This document shows positions 16,660-25,160 of a DNA stretch of 64,000 nt, piece after piece. The DNA lies in assembly GCA_001950395.1 (NCBI GenBank), contig BDLO01000001.1:1401979-1465978 (forward strand), in the 5' to 3' direction. The stretch comes from Coriobacteriaceae bacterium EMTCatB1. GTDB taxonomy: Bacteria; Actinomycetota; Coriobacteriia; Anaerosomatales; Anaerosomataceae. The first letter of the stretch is position 1; every line of letters begins with the position of its first letter. The notes beneath the pieces were generated by a model. That model was not told the origin of the DNA. It did no database searches and worked only from the letters and a program-made list of their open reading frames with translations. The translations under genes were made by a program, and so were the position numbers.

Positions 16660-16944
16660 GTGTCCGGCGACGTGTTCAAAGCGCTGTCCGACCCGACGCG
16701 GCGGGAGATCCTGCGGCTGCTGCGTGATGGCGACCTCACGGCGGGCGCTATCGCCGAGCGGTTCAGCATCTCGAAGCCGTCCATCTCGCACCACCTCGCG
16801 ATCTTGAAGCAGGCCGGGCTGGTGACGGCCGAACGGCGCGGGCAGGAGATCGTCTATTCGCTCGACGCCACGCTCTTCGAAGAGCTGATCGCCTACTTCC
16901 TCGACCTCGTGGGCGACCGCACCGGACACGGAGACGCCACGTGA
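16660..16944 (+). CDS. ArsR-family autorepressor, SdpR-like
   Basis: A 94-residue winged-helix protein beginning [19 protein letters not shown] with the recognition helix [19 protein letters not shown] and no metal-binding cysteines. It resembles Bacillus SdpR, which represses sdpRI until the SdpI-type immunity protein sequesters it at the membrane. Start is GTG at 16660; TTGACA lies at 16621-16626 and TTAGA/TCTAA half-sites at 16613-16617 and 16632-16636 could be the operator. It overlaps the next gene by 4 nt. Confidence 0.8.
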   Translation: MSGDVFKALSDPTRREILRLLRDGDLTAGAIAERFSISKPSISHHLAILKQAGLVTAERRGQEIVYSLDATLFEELIAYFLDLVGDRTGHGDAT

Positions 16945-17651
16945 ACCCGAAAGAGATGCCGAAGCTTCCCCTCGTGCTGATCGCGGCGATGTTCGTCGCG
17001 GGAACGATCGCCTACCCGCACTTGCCGGCACGCATCCCGACCCACTGGAACGCCGCCGGCGAGATCGATGCGTGGGCCGACCGCTCGTTCGTGACCGTCT
17101 ACTCAGAGCCCTTGATGGCGCTCGGGTTGTACGTGCTCTTCATGGTCATGCCGTACTTCGACCCCCGCAGGCGCAACGTCTTGCGGTCGAAGCAGGTGTA
17201 CTTCCTCGTGCTCGAGCTGGTGACGGGCCTGCTCGCTGTCGTGTTCGCCGGCACCCTCCTCGCAGCGTTCGACCCATCGTTCCCGATGGATCGCATCATC
17301 CTCGTCGGCACCGGCGTGATGTTCCTCGTGCTGGGCAACCACCTGGGGCGCGTCAAGCCGAACTGGACGATGGGCGTCCGGTACTCCTGGACCCTCTCCG
17401 ACGAGGTGGTGTGGGTCAAGACGAACCGGCTCGGCGGACGGTTGTTCGCCGCGGGCGGCGTGCTCACGATCGCGTGCGCGTTCCTTCCCGCTCCCGCCAA
17501 CGTCATCGTGATTCTGGGGTGGATCCTCGCGATCCTCCCCGTGACCTACGTGTACTCGATGGTGCTCTACAAGAAGCGGCACCCCGAGGAGATGGCGCCA
17601 CCCGCCGAACGCGACGCTCAGGCAGCCGACGAGGAGCCGGACGCCGACTGA
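16941..17651 (+). CDS. SdpI/DUF1648-family membrane immunity-type protein
   Basis: A 236-residue membrane protein with DUF1648 at the N-terminus ([18 protein letters not shown]) and the SdpI signature [22 protein letters not shown], plus about six hydrophobic segments. In Bacillus, SdpI gives immunity to the SdpC toxin and signals to SdpR. GTG start overlaps the SdpR stop (GTGA). No sdpABC toxin genes are nearby, so this is an orphan immunity pair. The C-terminus is charged and Ala-rich, and its last 34 nt overlap the convergent VanW gene. Confidence 0.85.
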   Translation: MNPKEMPKLPLVLIAAMFVAGTIAYPHLPARIPTHWNAAGEIDAWADRSFVTVYSEPLMALGLYVLFMVMPYFDPRRRNVLRSKQVYFLVLELVTGLLAVVFAGTLLAAFDPSFPMDRIILVGTGVMFLVLGNHLGRVKPNWTMGVRYSWTLSDEVVWVKTNRLGGRLFAAGGVLTIACAFLPAPANVIVILGWILAILPVTYVYSMVLYKKRHPEEMAPPAERDAQAADEEPDAD

Positions 17652-18481
17652 GCCGCTTCCGGCAGGAACGGCGCGTACATCATCCGCGCGTCGTTCACGG
17701 CGACGAGCTCCGTCTCGGTGCGTCCGTCGGGATACGCCGCCTCCCGCCACAGCTCGTTGTGTCGCACGTAGACGCCGGGACCCTCGTGCGTGATGCGATG
17801 GCCGCGCTCCTCGATGCGGTACCGTGCGGGCGCTGGCTCTGGAGCGGTCCACGCGCCGACGAGGTGCGTGTCCGTCACGGCGATCGAAAGCTGATACGGC
17901 ACTGACGTGCGGTTCTCGATCTGCAGGTCGAGCATCGGCCACGCCACCGTCGCGCCGCTCCCGAACGGCTGGGTGCGACCGGCATCGGGGAAGACGTCGT
18001 AGGAGTGCCGCCACCGCTCGACGACCGTAAGGGGTGTGTGGAGCGTCATCCAGAACAGCAGGTTCGACATCTGGCACAGCCCGCCGCCGACGCCTGTGCC
18101 GAGGCGACCCTGGCTGAGCACGAGCCCCTCGACGAAGCCCCGGCGCCGGGTGGGCTTGCCGACCTCGCGCCAGAACGACAGACGCTGCCCCGGTCCGACG
18201 ACGACGCCGTCCAGCCGCGCCGCGGCGATCCTCAGATTCACGGCCTTGTTGCGCTGAAGGCGCTCGTCCACCCCCGCGAGCCGCCGCATCAGCGGGGTGG
18301 CGTGCTCGGCCACCACGTGCTCGAACGGCGCAGCGCCGTGAGCCACCTCGAAATCGACGCTTCCGTCGCGCCACTGCAGCTCGCGACGAAGCCGACGGAC
18401 GGCCGCTCCCGCCGTCGCGCTCGCCACACCCCTGACGACTTCCGAGACCCGGGACTCTTCAGCACGCCGCGCGGATCGCAT
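17618..18481 (-). CDS. VanW-family protein
   Basis: A 287-residue protein with the VanW domain: NKAVNLRIAAARLDGVVVGPG, FSFWREVG-like RLSFWREVGKPTRRRGF, and GVGGGLCQMSNLLFWMTLHTPL. VanW is found in some vanB-type vancomycin clusters and widely elsewhere; its function is unknown. No vanHAX-like genes are present, so resistance should not be inferred. Start MRSARRAEE at 18481 has GAGAGGGGG upstream. No signal peptide is seen. Confidence 0.85.
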   Translation of the reverse strand: MRSARRAEESRVSEVVRGVASATAGAAVRRLRRELQWRDGSVDFEVAHGAAPFEHVVAEHATPLMRRLAGVDERLQRNKAVNLRIAAARLDGVVVGPGQRLSFWREVGKPTRRRGFVEGLVLSQGRLGTGVGGGLCQMSNLLFWMTLHTPLTVVERWRHSYDVFPDAGRTQPFGSGATVAWPMLDLQIENRTSVPYQLSIAVTDTHLVGAWTAPEPAPARYRIEERGHRITHEGPGVYVRHNELWREAAYPDGRTETELVAVNDARMMYAPFLPEAAQSASGSSSAA

Positions 18482-18580
18482 CGCATCCCCCTCTCTTGGC
18501 ACCCGCGTTCCCCTGGGAAGACACGCTACTCCGCGGCGGCGACGTCCGGCCGACGGCACGGGCACAAGACGGCAACGGCT

Positions 18581-19225
18581 CTAGAGAGCAGCGATCCCGA
18601 AGGCCACGAGCAGTTGCCCCGCGTAGTACGCGGGCAGCCCGACTGCCTTCGCGCGGATGCCGCGCCCGAAGAAGCGCTCCGCCGCGACCGCGAGGTCCGA
18701 CCCGACGACCAGGGCAGCGCCCGCCCCGAGCTGCCAGGCGTGCGTCGCAGCCCCGGCCCCGCACGCCGCCGTCGCCATCGCGAGAGCCACGCATGCGTAC
18801 GCGCCCGCCGCGACTCCCAGCGCTCCCTTCGCGCGCTCGCGAAGCCAGCGCCGGACCGCCGCTCCACCGATCGCTCCGAGGGCGATCCCCCAACCGAGCC
18901 ACCCGAAACCCGCCCGGATCGCGAAGCCGCTCCCCGCAAGCGCGTGCGCGAGCGCGAAACCCCCCATTCCCGCGACGAGGCCCTTACGGCCCGGGAAGGC
19001 GAGCGCGACGTCGGAGACCGCCGCCGTCACGAGCCCGGCGAGCACCAGCGTGGATGGAAGCCCTCCGTGCGCGCGTCCGACAGAGGCCAGCGCGACCACG
19101 ACGAAGCCCGCGCTCGCTGCCGTCTTCGCCGCGCCGTACGCGAACGGGCGCTTCGCGCGCGCTGCGACGAGCGCGGCCGCGGTGCCCGCGACAGTCAGCG
19201 CAACGCCGACCGCCGAGAACGGCAT
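18581..19225 (-). CDS. YhhN/TMEM86-family membrane protein
   Basis: A 214-residue membrane protein with about eight hydrophobic helices and the family-typical AAVSDVALAF and GAALVVGSDLAVAAERF segments (conserved Asp in helices). Animal TMEM86 and some bacterial members are lysoplasmalogenases that hydrolyse the vinyl-ether bond of lysoplasmalogens, which would fit an anaerobe, but the activity here is not proven. The ATG shares one base with the stop of the upstream lipoprotein gene (TGATG), so it is translationally coupled to the trk operon. Confidence 0.75.
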   Translation of the reverse strand: MPFSAVGVALTVAGTAAALVAARAKRPFAYGAAKTAASAGFVVVALASVGRAHGGLPSTLVLAGLVTAAVSDVALAFPGRKGLVAGMGGFALAHALAGSGFAIRAGFGWLGWGIALGAIGGAAVRRWLRERAKGALGVAAGAYACVALAMATAACGAGAATHAWQLGAGAALVVGSDLAVAAERFFGRGIRAKAVGLPAYYAGQLLVAFGIAAL

Positions 19226-19803
19226 CACGCCCGCAAACCCCCGGCGATCGCGCGGTCGGCCACGAAGAGCGCGCCTGCTACGAGCGAGAGTGCGATGGCC
19301 CATGCCAGCTTCGCGCGCTTGGGTTCGTCGACCACCGTGTGCCCGCGCTGGACGACGTCGAGCGACTCGGCGTGGATGTCCGTGTCGCCGCCGTGCTCCG
19401 GGCACGCGGCGTGGAACACGCCCGTGACGCGAACGACATCACCCTCGTGCTTGTAGTCGCCGAAGGTCGTTATCTTCCGGGCAAGGTCAGCGCTCACCCA
19501 CACGGGCATGCCGCTGTTCTGGCCCCCGAGCGGCGCGCCCTCCTCGATGTTCTTCTCGTAGTACGCGTCGTCGTTGAGGTGGATCCACGCATGATCGCCG
19601 CGCAGCATCGCCTCGCCGATCGCCTCGCCCGTGAAGCTGACGCTCATGCCGTCGTACTCTCGCATGCGCTCCACGAGGTCGCCGCTGGAAAGCTCGTTCG
19701 GGTTCTCGGGCGCGCCGCCGCCCGCGTGCTGCTCAGCGCAGCCAGCGGTGAGCACGAGCAGCGCTGCCGCGAGAGCCCCGAGCCATGCTCGTCTCAGCCG
19801 CAC
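19225..19803 (-). CDS. Lipoprotein with OB-fold-like domain and C-terminal membrane helix
   Basis: A 192-residue protein. The N-terminus is a lipoprotein signal with lipobox LTAGC (Cys ~22). Residues ~40-150 (GMSVSFTGEAIGEAML, AWIHLNDDAYY, GDVVRVTGVFHAACPEHGGD) look like a small OB-fold/beta-barrel domain. The C-terminus is a further hydrophobic helix (KLAWAIALSLVAGALFVAD), so both ends would be in the membrane. GTG start is 1 nt after the trkH stop. I do not recognise a named family; context suggests a link to the Trk system. Confidence 0.65.
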   Translation of the reverse strand: MRLRRAWLGALAAALLVLTAGCAEQHAGGGAPENPNELSSGDLVERMREYDGMSVSFTGEAIGEAMLRGDHAWIHLNDDAYYEKNIEEGAPLGGQNSGMPVWVSADLARKITTFGDYKHEGDVVRVTGVFHAACPEHGGDTDIHAESLDVVQRGHTVVDEPKRAKLAWAIALSLVAGALFVADRAIAGGLRA

Positions 19804-19804
19804 G

Positions 19805-21307
19805 CTACTTCCCCCTCACGATCGACACGCCGTAGCCGATCAGCGCGAAGACCGACATGAACTCGAGGCGGCCGAGCCACATCGCGACCATGTAGGCAAC
19901 CTTCATAGCGGCCGGCATGCTCGGCAGCGTCACGCCGCACGAGAGCCCCGTGTTCGACGCAGCAGACACGCCCTCGAAAGCGGCCTCGACGACCGGATAG
20001 CCGTGCAGCACGCCGACGACCGTGACAATGAGGTACATCACGACGTATGCGAGCGTGATCGTCATCGCCGTCCGGACGATGGGGTCCTCGAGCGCGATGT
20101 CGCGCACGTGATGGTACTTCGTCCGGACGACCGCCGACTCAGGCGAGAGCATCTTGCGTACGTCGTGGAAGAACGCCTTCGCGATGATGCCGACGCGGAT
20201 GCCTTTGATGCCGCCGGCCGTCGAGCACGCCGACGCGCCGATTGCCATCGCGATGGTGGTGGCGAGCATCCCGACAGGCCCCCACTGCGTCACGAACGCG
20301 CGCGAGAAGATGGTGGAGAACCCGGTCGTGGTATGGCCCGAAGCGAGCTGGTAGAAGGACTTGCGGGCGAGTATGACCGCATCCGAGTACACCCCGTTCC
20401 GGGCGAGCACGAAGGTCGCCAGCAGCACGAGCGTCGTCAGCGTGATCGCGAACGACACCGTCTCGATGTTCTTGCGGATCTCTGCACGCTTGCCGGTCCA
20501 CACCGCCCAGTGGAGCGCGAAGTTGAACGAGCCGGCTATGAAGACGATGACGCTCAGGACCTCGAAGACGACTGAGTGGTAGTACATCGTGTTGTACGAC
20601 TGCGGCGCGAACCCTCCGGTCGACCACGCGCCCATGAAGACCCACAGCCCGTGCAGGATCGCGCGAACGGGGCTCTGGCCGAGCGCGAGGCCGGTCACGC
20701 TGAGCGCGATCCACCCGAACGCCAGCCACACCAGCGAGACGAGCCAGATCGCGCGAGCCGTGTTGATGACGTTGGGCAGGAGCCGCTCGTCCTTGCCCTC
20801 GCCGACGTAGACCTTGTACGCGCCCGCCGTGCCGCGGAAGAGGAACGCGAGCGCGATCACCACGATGCCCTGGCCTCCGGCGTAGGTAAGCACGTGGCGC
20901 CACATGTTGAGCCCGTGGGACACGTGATCGAGGTCTTGCAGCAGGTACAGCCCCGTGGTGGTGTACCCGCTCATCACGTCGAACATGGCGTCGAGGTACG
21001 AGCCCTCGTGGCCTGACAAGAAGTGCGGCAGGGCGCCGAGCGCCGTCGCGACGACCCACGAGCCCGACGCCACCACGAGGCCGTGGCTCCACTCGAGGTC
21101 TTTGTCGGTGCGGCACGCGATCTGCGTTCCGAACCCGAAGATGAAACAGGCGGCCATGCCGATCACGAAGTCGATGGCCGTGTCCCACTCGGCGAACGCG
21201 ATCGACGTCAGCAGCGGTATGACCATCAGCAGCCCGACGCCGATGATGACCTTGCCCGTGTACTTCCCGATGACCAGGTGGTCCTCGAGGCGGGGCTTGA
21301 GCATCAT
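19805..21307 (-). CDS. trkH: TrkH/KtrB-family potassium channel subunit
   Basis: A 500-residue K+ uptake subunit with the four pore-loop repeats of the superfamily: SGYTTTGL, GAWSTGGFA, SGHTTTGFS and AASNTGLSCG, each carrying the filter glycine. The length fits TrkH. It forms the membrane pore gated by TrkA rings. Two ATGs are adjacent (21307 and 21304); the first overlaps the stop of the small upstream gene by 3-4 nt. Order trkA-trkA-small protein-trkH-lipoprotein-yhhN on one strand with overlaps indicates one operon. Confidence 0.95.
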   Translation of the reverse strand: MMLKPRLEDHLVIGKYTGKVIIGVGLLMVIPLLTSIAFAEWDTAIDFVIGMAACFIFGFGTQIACRTDKDLEWSHGLVVASGSWVVATALGALPHFLSGHEGSYLDAMFDVMSGYTTTGLYLLQDLDHVSHGLNMWRHVLTYAGGQGIVVIALAFLFRGTAGAYKVYVGEGKDERLLPNVINTARAIWLVSLVWLAFGWIALSVTGLALGQSPVRAILHGLWVFMGAWSTGGFAPQSYNTMYYHSVVFEVLSVIVFIAGSFNFALHWAVWTGKRAEIRKNIETVSFAITLTTLVLLATFVLARNGVYSDAVILARKSFYQLASGHTTTGFSTIFSRAFVTQWGPVGMLATTIAMAIGASACSTAGGIKGIRVGIIAKAFFHDVRKMLSPESAVVRTKYHHVRDIALEDPIVRTAMTITLAYVVMYLIVTVVGVLHGYPVVEAAFEGVSAASNTGLSCGVTLPSMPAAMKVAYMVAMWLGRLEFMSVFALIGYGVSIVRGK

Positions 21308-21462
21308 GGCCAGATCACCCGCGCGGCCAGCGCTATCAGCAGGGCGGCGGCGATGAGCACCAGAGCGTACGCCGCCTCTGTCATCATACCTGCGAGGTAC
21401 CCCGTCCAGCGCTGCGGGTGTGTCAGGGTGCGCGGTATCTCGACGCTGCGCTTGGCAGCCAT
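21304..21462 (-). CDS. 52-residue single-pass membrane protein between trkA and trkH
   Basis: A small frame starting ATG at 21460-21462, 4 nt after the trkA stop, with GGGAG about 9 nt upstream, and ending with a stop that overlaps the trkH start (ATGATG). The product starts MAAKRSVEIPRTLTHP, has a basic N-terminus, GYLAGMM, then one membrane helix (residues ~29-50, AYALVLIAAALLIALAAR). Its tight fit between the two genes is strong evidence that it is translated. It resembles KdpF-like or other small transporter subunits in size only; I know no family. Confidence 0.7.
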   Translation of the reverse strand: MAAKRSVEIPRTLTHPQRWTGYLAGMMTEAAYALVLIAAALLIALAARVIWP

Positions 21463-21466
21463 CGTG

Positions 21467-22132
21467 TCACGCTCCCGTCAGCGCCCGCTTCAGGATCGCT
21501 TCGTGCTCGACGCGCGTGAATGCGATGACGACGTCGCCGGGCTTCAGCGTGGTGTCGCCGTGGACCGTTATCACCTCGTCGCCGCGGATGAGCGCGACGA
21601 GGATGCAGTCCACCGGCAGTTTGAGCTCAGCGACCGCCTTGTCGCACACGACGCATCGGTCGGTGGGAAGCTCGATCTCCACCACCGCCATGTTGCCTTT
21701 GCGAAGCGCCGCGAGCGTCCGTATGTCGCCGATGGTGGCCTCCTCTTCGATCATGCGCGAGATGATCGTCGTCGAGGAGATGCCCTCGATGCCGAGCGCG
21801 TTGAAGATGCGTTCGTTCTTGGGGTTGTTGACGCGTGAGACGGTTCTCGGCACGCCGAACGCCGTCTTTGCAAGCTGGCACGAGACGAGGTTGTCGTCGT
21901 CGTCTCCAGTCGCCGCCACGAAGACGTCCGCGCGGCCCACGCCCGCGTCCTCCTGGTACACCGAGTCGCACCCGTCCCCGAGGATGATGAGCGGGTCCCC
22001 GGGCAGCTCGCCCGCAAGTTTCTCGGCGACCTCGCGACGCTTCTCGATGAGCGCCACGGTGTGGCCGCGCTCGAGAAGCGTCCGGGCGAGATACGAGGCG
22101 ACTTTGCCGCCCCCGTTGATCACCACGTACAC
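21467..22132 (-). CDS. trkA: TrkA-family potassium uptake regulator (second copy)
   Basis: A 221-residue protein with an RCK/TrkA-N Rossmann domain (VVINGGGKVASYLARTLLERGH; here GGGKVAS replaces the usual GxGxxG spacing) and TrkA-C domain (LKPGDVVIAFTR). It binds NAD(H) or nucleotides and gates TrkH. GTG start at 22132 follows the stop of the first trkA by one base, with GGAGG 6 nt upstream. Two single-RCK proteins together replace the double-length TrkA of enterobacteria. Confidence 0.92.
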   Translation of the reverse strand: MYVVINGGGKVASYLARTLLERGHTVALIEKRREVAEKLAGELPGDPLIILGDGCDSVYQEDAGVGRADVFVAATGDDDDNLVSCQLAKTAFGVPRTVSRVNNPKNERIFNALGIEGISSTTIISRMIEEEATIGDIRTLAALRKGNMAVVEIELPTDRCVVCDKAVAELKLPVDCILVALIRGDEVITVHGDTTLKPGDVVIAFTRVEHEAILKRALTGA

Positions 22133-22133
22133 G

Positions 22134-22775
22134 TCAGTCCTCCATGTACGGCTCGATGCGCTGGTATTGGTCCGCGCGAACCGCACCGACGAGTATGTCG
22201 CCCGCCTTGAGCTGCGTGTCCTCGTTCGGCACGATGCTGTCGGGTCCGCGCAGGATGGCAGCGATGCGGAAACCGCGATCGATCTCGACGTCGCGCACGC
22301 GCTTGCCGTCGACTTCGGCGCTGGCCCTGAACTCGACGAGCTCGATGTCCCCGACCGCGTTCAGGTGATGCCCGTGGCCGGCTTTGATCTTCTCGACGAG
22401 CGACTCGGCCACCAGCGTCGTGCCGCACACGTAGTCGAGGCCGAGCTGCTGGTATGTGCGTTCGCGCACCGGGTTGTAGAGCCGCGCGACCACGTGACGC
22501 ACCCCGAAGAGCTTGCGCGCGACCTCGGCGGCCATGAGGTTCGTGTTGTCGAGGTTCGTCACTGCCGCGAACACGTCCGCCTCGCGGATGCCCGCTTCCT
22601 CGAGGACCTCCTCGTCGAAGCCGAGCCCGCGGATGGTGATGCCGTTGAACGTCGTTCCCAGTCGCTTGAACGCGGTCTCGTCTCGGTCGATGACGGTGAC
22701 GTTGTGGCCTTCGACCGACAGCATCGTGGCCAGCTGCGAACCCACCCGTCCGCATCCCACGACGATGATGTTCAC
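22134..22775 (-). CDS. trkA: TrkA-family potassium uptake regulator (first copy)
   Basis: A 213-residue RCK protein: IIVVGCGRVGSQLATMLSVEGH (GxGxxG) with the acidic end of strand 2 (VIDRDE) favouring NAD(H), then a TrkA-C domain (LKAGDILVGAVR). GTG start with AGGAGG 9 nt upstream. It is the first gene of the trk operon. The two copies are clearly related but diverged. Confidence 0.93.
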   Translation of the reverse strand: MNIIVVGCGRVGSQLATMLSVEGHNVTVIDRDETAFKRLGTTFNGITIRGLGFDEEVLEEAGIREADVFAAVTNLDNTNLMAAEVARKLFGVRHVVARLYNPVRERTYQQLGLDYVCGTTLVAESLVEKIKAGHGHHLNAVGDIELVEFRASAEVDGKRVRDVEIDRGFRIAAILRGPDSIVPNEDTQLKAGDILVGAVRADQYQRIEPYMED

Positions 22776-22876
22776 CTCGCGCTACCTCCTGCTGGCGCCG
22801 GCCCCGCCTCGGACATTCCCGCAGACTAGACCTGCCCGCACGCTGCGTCAATAGCCGGCACATCGACTGAAACGCC

Positions 22877-22912
22877 GCGGCGGGCGCCCGCCTTCCGGCC
22901 GACGCCCGCCGC
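22877..22912 (-). terminator. GC-rich hairpin after DUF5679 gene
   Basis: gcggcgggcg (22877-22886) and cgcccgccgc (22903-22912) form a perfect 10 bp stem with a 16 nt loop, 17 nt past the stop codon of the small gene. The T-run is weak (GCGTTTCAG on the minus strand). Confidence 0.5.
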
Positions 22913-22929
22913 CTGCTGCAGGCGTGAAG

Positions 22930-23076
22930 CTACTTGCCGATCTTGAAGATCTTCGTCCCGCACACAGGGCAGACGCCCTGCGTGGCTGGACGGCCGTTCT
23001 TCATCGTGATCTCCTGCGCGTCCTTGATCTCACGCTTCGCCTTGCACTTGACGCAGTACCCTTCCTTCGCAGCCAC
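22930..23076 (-). CDS. Small zinc-ribbon-like protein (DUF5679-like)
   Basis: A 48-residue protein starting at GTG (23074-23076), with AAGGAGG 11 nt upstream. Residues include GYCVKCKAKREIKDAQEI, then PATQGVCPVCGTKIFKIGK: two CxxC pairs about 26 residues apart that would hold one Zn2+. It resembles DUF5679, a short family common in Actinomycetota and of unknown function. It has its own gap on both sides, with an inverted repeat upstream and a hairpin downstream. Confidence 0.75.
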   Translation of the reverse strand: MAAKEGYCVKCKAKREIKDAQEITMKNGRPATQGVCPVCGTKIFKIGK

Positions 23077-23174
23077 TCGACCGCTCACCTCCTTGTTCCG
23101 CTGACACCCGATGCGATCCCCCGAACCGCTCGGGACCTCCTCGAACGAACGTCCCGATGCAAGTGTACATGTTC

Positions 23175-23189
23175 TTCACGCTTTGTGAA
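23175..23189. promoter_or_regulatory. Inverted repeat upstream of DUF5679 gene
   Basis: ttcac-gcttt-gtgaa, a 5+5 bp repeat in the AT-richest part of the 115 nt gap before the small gene. Candidate operator only. Confidence 0.3.
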
Positions 23190-23191
23190 TC

Positions 23192-23878
23192 TTAATCGCC
23201 GAACGGCGCATGCCCAGCGGAGCGGTCACGCTCCTCGAACAGCCTCCGAACGAATCGCGATGCCATCAGCAACACGACGCCAGCGACGGCGATGAGCGCC
23301 ACCAGCGCGGCTCCCGAAAGCGCCCAGAACCGCTCGGGGAACAGACGGATGATGAGCGCATCGTCGGGGAACTGCCACCCGCCCTGCGGGAAGAACACCC
23401 GATGGAACGCCACGAACGCGGAGGTGAAGTCCGCCAGACCGGCGAGGACGCATGCCGCCGCGACCGCGAGCAACGCACGGCCGCTCCACCGCAGGCCCCG
23501 CGCCAGCTCGAACTGGGTGCCGTGCGCCACCGCGTGCGCGACGAGGTTCCACAGCGCGACCAGAGCGACCACGGTGACCCACCGCGCCGCGTCCACTACA
23601 CGGCGAACGTCGTCGAGGTGCGCGGCCGTTGCGGCATCGAAGGCAGCACGGCCGCCGATCTGCTCGGGAAGCGTGTCGTTCCGCCCCGTCGCATACCTCC
23701 GCGCGGCTTCGGCCGCGTCCAGGGCAGCGTGCTTCCCGAGCTCCTGGGTAGCGGGCGCCTTCGCCGCACGGACCCCGACGCTCGTGAACCACGGCATCAG
23801 AAGGATCGCGAGCGCAAGCCCGATGGCCGCGACACTGGACGCGAGCGCCACCAGAAGCGATCGAAGCCGCCCGCTCAC
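23192..23878 (-). CDS. DUF1461 (TIGR01906-type) integral membrane protein
   Basis: A 228-residue membrane protein with a first helix at residues ~8-30, an extracytoplasmic loop rich in Ala and charged residues, and three further helices. The segment FHRVFFPQGGWQFPDDALIIRLFPERFW is the hallmark of DUF1461, written here only to mark the FFPxGxWxFPDD and LFPExFW motifs. Function unknown. The GTG start overlaps the stop of the upstream GGDEF gene by 4 nt. Confidence 0.75.
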   Translation of the reverse strand: MSGRLRSLLVALASSVAAIGLALAILLMPWFTSVGVRAAKAPATQELGKHAALDAAEAARRYATGRNDTLPEQIGGRAAFDAATAAHLDDVRRVVDAARWVTVVALVALWNLVAHAVAHGTQFELARGLRWSGRALLAVAAACVLAGLADFTSAFVAFHRVFFPQGGWQFPDDALIIRLFPERFWALSGAALVALIAVAGVVLLMASRFVRRLFEERDRSAGHAPFGD

Positions 23879-25122
23879 AGAACCGCCTCTTCCTCGCACG
23901 GCTCGCCTGGCACGACGACGCGGTTCCCGCCGCAGCGCGCCGCCTCAGCCAGCCTCGCATCGGCTGCATCGAGCAGCTGGTCGGCAGAGAGCCCGTCGTG
24001 CGGGAAGACTGCGACCGCCACGGAGGCGGTAGCGCTGATGCCGTGCGTGGTCGCGCGTTCCATCGCAGCCCTGAAGGCCTCGGCGATCACAGCGGCTCGA
24101 GAAGCGGCGCTGCTCCACTCGCCGCCCTCCTCCGCGGCAACGGACGGCACGATGACGCCGATCTCGTCTCCACCGACTCGGCACGCGACCTCAGGCGCAG
24201 GCGACCCGTCCGTGCGCGTGGTGGCGATCGCCTCCCGCATCAGCTCGCACGCACGCGCAAGGACCTCGTCGCCGATGTCGATGCCGAAGCGGTCGTCGAT
24301 GTCCGCGAGCCCATCGAGGTCCGCGACCAAAAGCGCGAGCTCGCGTCCGCTGCGCCTCGCTCGCTCGACCTCCGCGTCGAGCACTCTGTGGAAGTACTGG
24401 CGATTGAACAAGCCGGTGAGCTCATCGGTGAACGAGCACTCCTGGAGCTCCTGCTCCCGCTCGCGTATGCGCCGCATCATCAGCATGCCCACGGTGGCCG
24501 CACCGCACAGCATCGTGACCTCCCACAGATACCGCACGAGGACGTACGTGCCGTGGCGCCACAGGTAGTTCTCCACGAACGGCATCTCGACGTGGCGCAA
24601 CCATCCGGCCCACTCCGCGAGCAGCACGCCTCCGTACATGATCGCGGCAACCGCGACGACCAGCCACACGTCGCCGCGCCTCGGCAAGATGAAGGCCGCC
24701 TCGAGCACGAACAGCAGGTACATCGTGGTGAACCACGAGTACACCCCGCCGCTGTAGTACACGAGCACCGTGACCACGACCATGTCCAACAGGAGCTGGG
24801 CGTGGTTCAGGAAGGCGATGTTGCCGAGACGCCGGTACGTGGCCTGGTAGAACGTGTTGTACGCGATCACGAAAACGAGCGCCACGGCGGGCACGATCAT
24901 GTTCTGCAAGAAGACGCTCAGCTCCACCGCACGCGCGTACACGAGCGCGGCGACCACGGAGAAGATGGCGAGCGCGGCCACAATCGCCCAACGCACCCGG
25001 ATGACCGTGCCGACACGCTCGATGTTGGCGCGGATGGCTTCGATGTCGTACTGGGTCGGCTGCTCACGCCACGACACTTTCGCCGCGCGAGCAATGCGCT
25101 TCACGATCCTGCCGGTGACCAA
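23875..25122 (-). CDS. Membrane GGDEF-domain protein (putative diguanylate cyclase)
   Basis: A 415-residue protein with about six membrane helices (residues ~45-220), a short linker (REREQELQ) and a C-terminal GGDEF domain starting DELTGLFNRQYF. The active-site loop reads RVGGDEIG, that is GGDEI instead of GGDEF or GGEEF; the catalytic Gly-Gly-Asp-Glu are kept, so cyclic-di-GMP synthesis is still possible. No RxxD inhibitory site is seen just before the loop. The start is a TTG at 25122 with GGAG 6 nt upstream. It forms a pair with the DUF1461 gene. Confidence 0.85.
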   Translation of the reverse strand: MVTGRIVKRIARAAKVSWREQPTQYDIEAIRANIERVGTVIRVRWAIVAALAIFSVVAALVYARAVELSVFLQNMIVPAVALVFVIAYNTFYQATYRRLGNIAFLNHAQLLLDMVVVTVLVYYSGGVYSWFTTMYLLFVLEAAFILPRRGDVWLVVAVAAIMYGGVLLAEWAGWLRHVEMPFVENYLWRHGTYVLVRYLWEVTMLCGAATVGMLMMRRIREREQELQECSFTDELTGLFNRQYFHRVLDAEVERARRSGRELALLVADLDGLADIDDRFGIDIGDEVLARACELMREAIATTRTDGSPAPEVACRVGGDEIGVIVPSVAAEEGGEWSSAASRAAVIAEAFRAAMERATTHGISATASVAVAVFPHDGLSADQLLDAADARLAEAARCGGNRVVVPGEPCEEEAVL

Positions 25123-25160
25123 GCGTCTCTCCGTTCCGCGGGGATGCTGCCCTTCGGTGG

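Noticed and set aside
17618-18481. Vancomycin resistance from VanW
   Set aside because: No vanHAX or vanRS genes are nearby and the Ddl in this window has the D-Ala-D-Ala type loop; VanW is common without resistance.
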